Shown piece after piece: positions 61,789 to 64,000 of a stretch of 64,000 bases of DNA. Every line of letters begins with the position of its first letter. The stretch's first letter is position 1. Below the pieces are notes generated by a model, which saw only the letters and a program-made list of their open reading frames with translations, was not told where the DNA came from and ran no database searches. The stretch lies in NCBI GenBank assembly GCA_965213765.1, contig OZ243926.1, positions 2,914,001 to 2,978,000 on the forward strand. The letters run 5' to 3'. This DNA comes from JAJDXO01 sp965213765. Its GTDB lineage: Bacteria; Pseudomonadota; Alphaproteobacteria; Rhodospirillales; UBA2165. The position numbers and the translations under genes were made by a program.

Positions 61789-62616
61789 TTGCCCCTCTTG
61801 AACATCATCGTCCTATCGGCTGTCCAGGGCATCACCGAGTTCCTGCCCATCTCCTCGTCCGCCCATCTGGTTCTGGTTCCCATTTTTACCGGCTGGCCCG
61901 ACCAAGGCCTGATCATCGATGTTGCGGTCCATGTGGGGACATTGCTCGCTGTGGTGATCTATTTCCGGCGCGATGTCTGGGGGATGCTCGCCGCCACCGG
62001 CCGCCGGTTCCGGCCCGGGCGCCGCCGCCGCCGCGGCGACGAGTTCCGCATCGCCATGCTGGTGGTCGCCGCGACGGTCCCGGCGGTAGCCGCGGGATGG
62101 GCGATCAACGAATTCAACCAGGACATCTTCCGGGGGCTCAAGGTCATCGCCTGGGCGACCGTCGGCTTCGCCATCCTTCTGTACCTGGCCGACAAGCTGA
62201 GCCTGACCATCAAGCGGCTCGACCATCTGGGTTTCGCCGGTGCCCTGTTCATCGGTTTGTTCCAGGCGCTGGCGCTGATCCCCGGCACCTCGCGGGCCGG
62301 CATCACCATCACGGCGGCGCGCATCCTCGGCATGGAACGGACCGAGGCGGCGCGGTTTTCCATGTTGCTGTCGATTCCGATCATCACCGCGGCAGGCTCG
62401 CTCAAGGGGTGGGAACTCTATCAGACGGGCGACGTGCAGTTGACCGATACGGTATTCACGGCAATCGCCATCTCGTTCGGCTTCGCCATCATTACCATCG
62501 TCGGGTTCATGGCCTGGCTCCGGCACTCCGGTTTTGCGCCGTTCGTCATTTACCGGCTGATCCTCGGCGTGTTCCTGCTCTGGGTCGCCTATGTGGCGCC
62601 CGGCTTCACGTTCTAA
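61789..62616 (+). CDS. uppP: Undecaprenyl-diphosphate phosphatase
   Basis: This 275-residue inner-membrane enzyme recycles the lipid carrier for cell-wall synthesis. Diagnostic motifs are QGITEFLPISSSAHL and PGTSRAGITITAARILGMER. The TTG at 61789 (MPLLNIIVLSAVQG) is chosen because ggggga lies in front of it and it gives the normal length and N-terminus. A GTG at 61738 would add 17 basic residues with no membrane character. About eight membrane helices are present. The gene ends just before the inverted-repeat element. Confidence 0.95.
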   Translation: MPLLNIIVLSAVQGITEFLPISSSAHLVLVPIFTGWPDQGLIIDVAVHVGTLLAVVIYFRRDVWGMLAATGRRFRPGRRRRRGDEFRIAMLVVAATVPAVAAGWAINEFNQDIFRGLKVIAWATVGFAILLYLADKLSLTIKRLDHLGFAGALFIGLFQALALIPGTSRAGITITAARILGMERTEAARFSMLLSIPIITAAGSLKGWELYQTGDVQLTDTVFTAIAISFGFAIITIVGFMAWLRHSGFAPFVIYRLILGVFLLWVAYVAPGFTF

Positions 62617-62621
62617 CTGAA

Positions 62622-62893
62622 TTAACCCGCATTTCTCACCAGGGTCACGGCCTGCGTCGCGTCCAGGCGGTCGATCCGCCAGGAGCGGCCCGAAAAGCGT
62701 AGCGGCGACTACGGTTGAGGGCCGCGACGCCGCGGGCGGGCGCCGGGGCGCGACCCGAAGGGCGGCGCTCTCTGGTCGACAGCGTGCGTCGCGGCGCTTG
62801 CCCGATGTCACCGCATCGCGCGGCGCGCCTCTCCTGCTCCGCCGACCAGACAGCGCCGCGCAGACCATGACCCTGGTGAGAAATGCGGGTTAA
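62622..62893. repeat. 272-bp element with 26-bp terminal inverted repeats
   Basis: Perfect 26-bp inverted ends start ttaacccgcatttctcacc at 62622-62647 and mirror at 62868-62893. Matching extends to about 35 bp with two mismatches. An inner inverted repeat pairs 62762-62780 with about 62841-62859. It carries no gene. It sits between the uppP stop and the convergent ABC gene, whose TAA lies in the right end. A 34-bp solo copy is at 8515-8548. It looks like a MITE- or BIME-like dispersed repeat. Confidence 0.75.
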
Positions 62894-64000
62894 CCCCGAA
62901 CCACGCCCGTCTCGTCGGCGACCAGTTCGAACGCCGCGGCCATCAGCGCCTTGGTGTAGGGCTCTTGGGGGTTGTCGATGACGTCTTCGGCGGGGCCGTG
63001 TTCGACCACCACGCCGTCGCGGATGACGATGACGTCGTGGGACAGCGCGCGCACCACTTTCAGATCGTGGCTGATGAATATGTAGGAGAGCCCGTGCTTC
63101 ACCTGCAGTCCGCGCAACAGCTCGACGATCTGCGACTGGACGCTCATATCGAGGGCCGAAGTGGGTTCGTCCAGGACGATCACCCTGGGTCGCAGCACCA
63201 GCGCCCGGGCGACGGCGATCCGCTGGCGCTGGCCGCCGGAAAATTCGTGAGGGTAGCGGTCCATGGTGTCGGGATCCAAGTCGACCTCGCGGAGCGCGTC
63301 AGCAACCATTGCACGGCGCTCGTCATAGGTTTCGCCGATCTCCTGCACCAGCAGGCCTTCCTCGATCACCTGGAAGACCGACATGCGGGGGCTCATGGAG
63401 CCGACCGGGTCCTGGAAAACGATCTGCATGTCCCGGCGCAGCGGGCGTAACTCCTTGTAACCGAGGCCCTGGATGGTCCGGCCGTCGAGTTGGACATCGC
63501 CGTCGCTTTTTTCGAGCCGCAGCAGCGCCCGGCCGAGGGTCGACTTGCCGGAGCCGGATTCGCCGACCACGCCCAGCGTGTGCCCCTCGCGGAGTTCGAC
63601 GGTGATGCCGTCCACCGCCTTCACATGGCCGACGGTGCGCCGGATGACCCCCTTTTTGATCGGGAACCAGACCTTGATGTTGTCGGCGGTCAGCAGCGGC
63701 TTGGAGTTGGGGTCCGCCGGATCGGGCCGGCCCTTGGGTTCGCTGTCCAGAAGGTGGCGGGTGTAGGCATGTTCCGGATTGGCATAAATTTTCTTCGTCT
63801 CTCCGGTCTCGACCACCTCGCCCTGGTTCATCACGTAGGTACGGTCGGATAACGCTTCAACGATGCCGAGATCATGGGTGATCAGCAGCATCGCCATGTT
63901 GAGCTCCCGGGTGAGGCTCTTCATCAGCTTCAGAACCTGGGCCTGGACCGTGACGTCGAGGGCCGTTGTCGGCTCGTCGGCGATCAGCAATTTTGGCTCG
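62890..64000 (-). CDS. Dipeptide-type ABC ATPase with two nucleotide-binding domains (5' end beyond window)
   Basis: The gene continues past base 64000. The visible 370 residues hold the end of the first ATPase domain (LLIADEPTTALDVTVQAQVL Walker B/D-loop, LITHDLGIV). The second domain is complete: Walker A GESGSGKST, signature EFSGGQRQRIAVARAL and Walker B VIVLDEPTSALDMS. Fused DppD-DppF architecture and VFQDPVGSMSPRMSVFQVIEEGL resemble YejF/GsiA-type peptide importers. The cognate permeases are presumably upstream on the minus strand. Confidence 0.92.
   Translation of the reverse strand, partial: EPKLLIADEPTTALDVTVQAQVLKLMKSLTRELNMAMLLITHDLGIVEALSDRTYVMNQGEVVETGETKKIYANPEHAYTRHLLDSEPKGRPDPADPNSKPLLTADNIKVWFPIKKGVIRRTVGHVKAVDGITVELREGHTLGVVGESGSGKSTLGRALLRLEKSDGDVQLDGRTIQGLGYKELRPLRRDMQIVFQDPVGSMSPRMSVFQVIEEGLLVQEIGETYDERRAMVADALREVDLDPDTMDRYPHEFSGGQRQRIAVARALVLRPRVIVLDEPTSALDMSVQSQIVELLRGLQVKHGLSYIFISHDLKVVRALSHDVIVIRDGVVVEHGPAEDVIDNPQEPYTKALMAAAFELVADETGVVRG

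Noticed and set aside
1..64000. tRNA, rRNA and CRISPR loci
   Set aside because: No cloverleaf with CCA-type acceptor stem, rRNA-like segment or regularly spaced repeat array was recognised by reading; a dedicated scan was not possible.

Overview
This 64 kb window is GC-rich, densely packed bacterial chromosome. Its content points to an alphaproteobacterium, probably from the Rhodospirillales or a relative. The supporting signs are a TAXI-type TRAP transporter, an ScfR-type regulator divergent from isocitrate lyase, an IalB-like secreted protein, a Rhizobium etli-type asparaginase, a single-chain PutA and a split pheS/pheT. The exact genus cannot be read from the sequence.

Layout. 1-3.0 kb: an IS5-family element whose right end cuts into putA. 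3.0-6.6 kb: TAXI-TRAP transporter (binding protein, hairpin, fused permease). 6.8-10.3 kb: small stress/redox genes (GYD, rhodanese, DUF1223, J-domain protein, Bax inhibitor-1 family). 10.4-17.6 kb: ybbA/ybbP-like ABC exporter divergent from a tesA-type esterase, then FIST, thpR, an Fe-S uracil-DNA glycosylase, a zincin and phhB. 17.7-24.3 kb: EamA exporter, scoAB CoA-transferase, two tandem paralogous MFS genes, DinB, and a TetR-GNAT fusion behind its own operator. 24.7-31.3 kb: a membrane adenylate/guanylate cyclase with a ferredoxin domain and a His-rich anchor, two methyltransferases, asparaginase, IalB-like protein and rlmN. 31.3-39.1 kb: two paralogous membrane proteins, scfR/aceA, a DsbA-like protein, argG, and a thioredoxin-like gene with in-frame UGA at the redox cysteine. 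39.3-41.7 kb: MFS and Gfo/Idh genes. 41.7-56.3 kb: the translation cluster thrS-infC-rpmI-rplT-pheS-pheT, split between infC and rpmI by about 7.5 kb of accessory DNA. 56.3-64 kb: two glycosyltransferases, a hydrolase, an epimerase-like SDR, a TPR protein, GST, uppP, a repeat with terminal inverted repeats, and a truncated dipeptide-type ABC ATPase.

The accessory insert carries a GNAT/DUF1778 toxin-antitoxin pair, a frameshifted cupin, a sulfatase-family hydrolase, a Gfo/Idh oxidoreductase, a MarR regulator divergent from a cytochrome P450 across a 41-bp palindrome, a PhyH-type dioxygenase and a MotA-like remnant. It looks like a small catabolic island.

Four observations stand out. (1) A probable selenoprotein at 38552-39124: UGA replaces the first Cys of a W-C-P-P-C motif, the frame stays open downstream, and a SECIS-like hairpin follows the UGA. 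(2) A threonine-rich, apparently near-leaderless 19-codon leader peptide followed by an intrinsic terminator upstream of thrS, indicating ribosome-mediated attenuation. (3) A probable AUA start codon for infC. (4) A cyclase that combines potential heme-ligating histidines, a [2Fe-2S] domain and a class III catalytic domain. All functional statements are inferred from sequence reading; no searches or folding programs were run.
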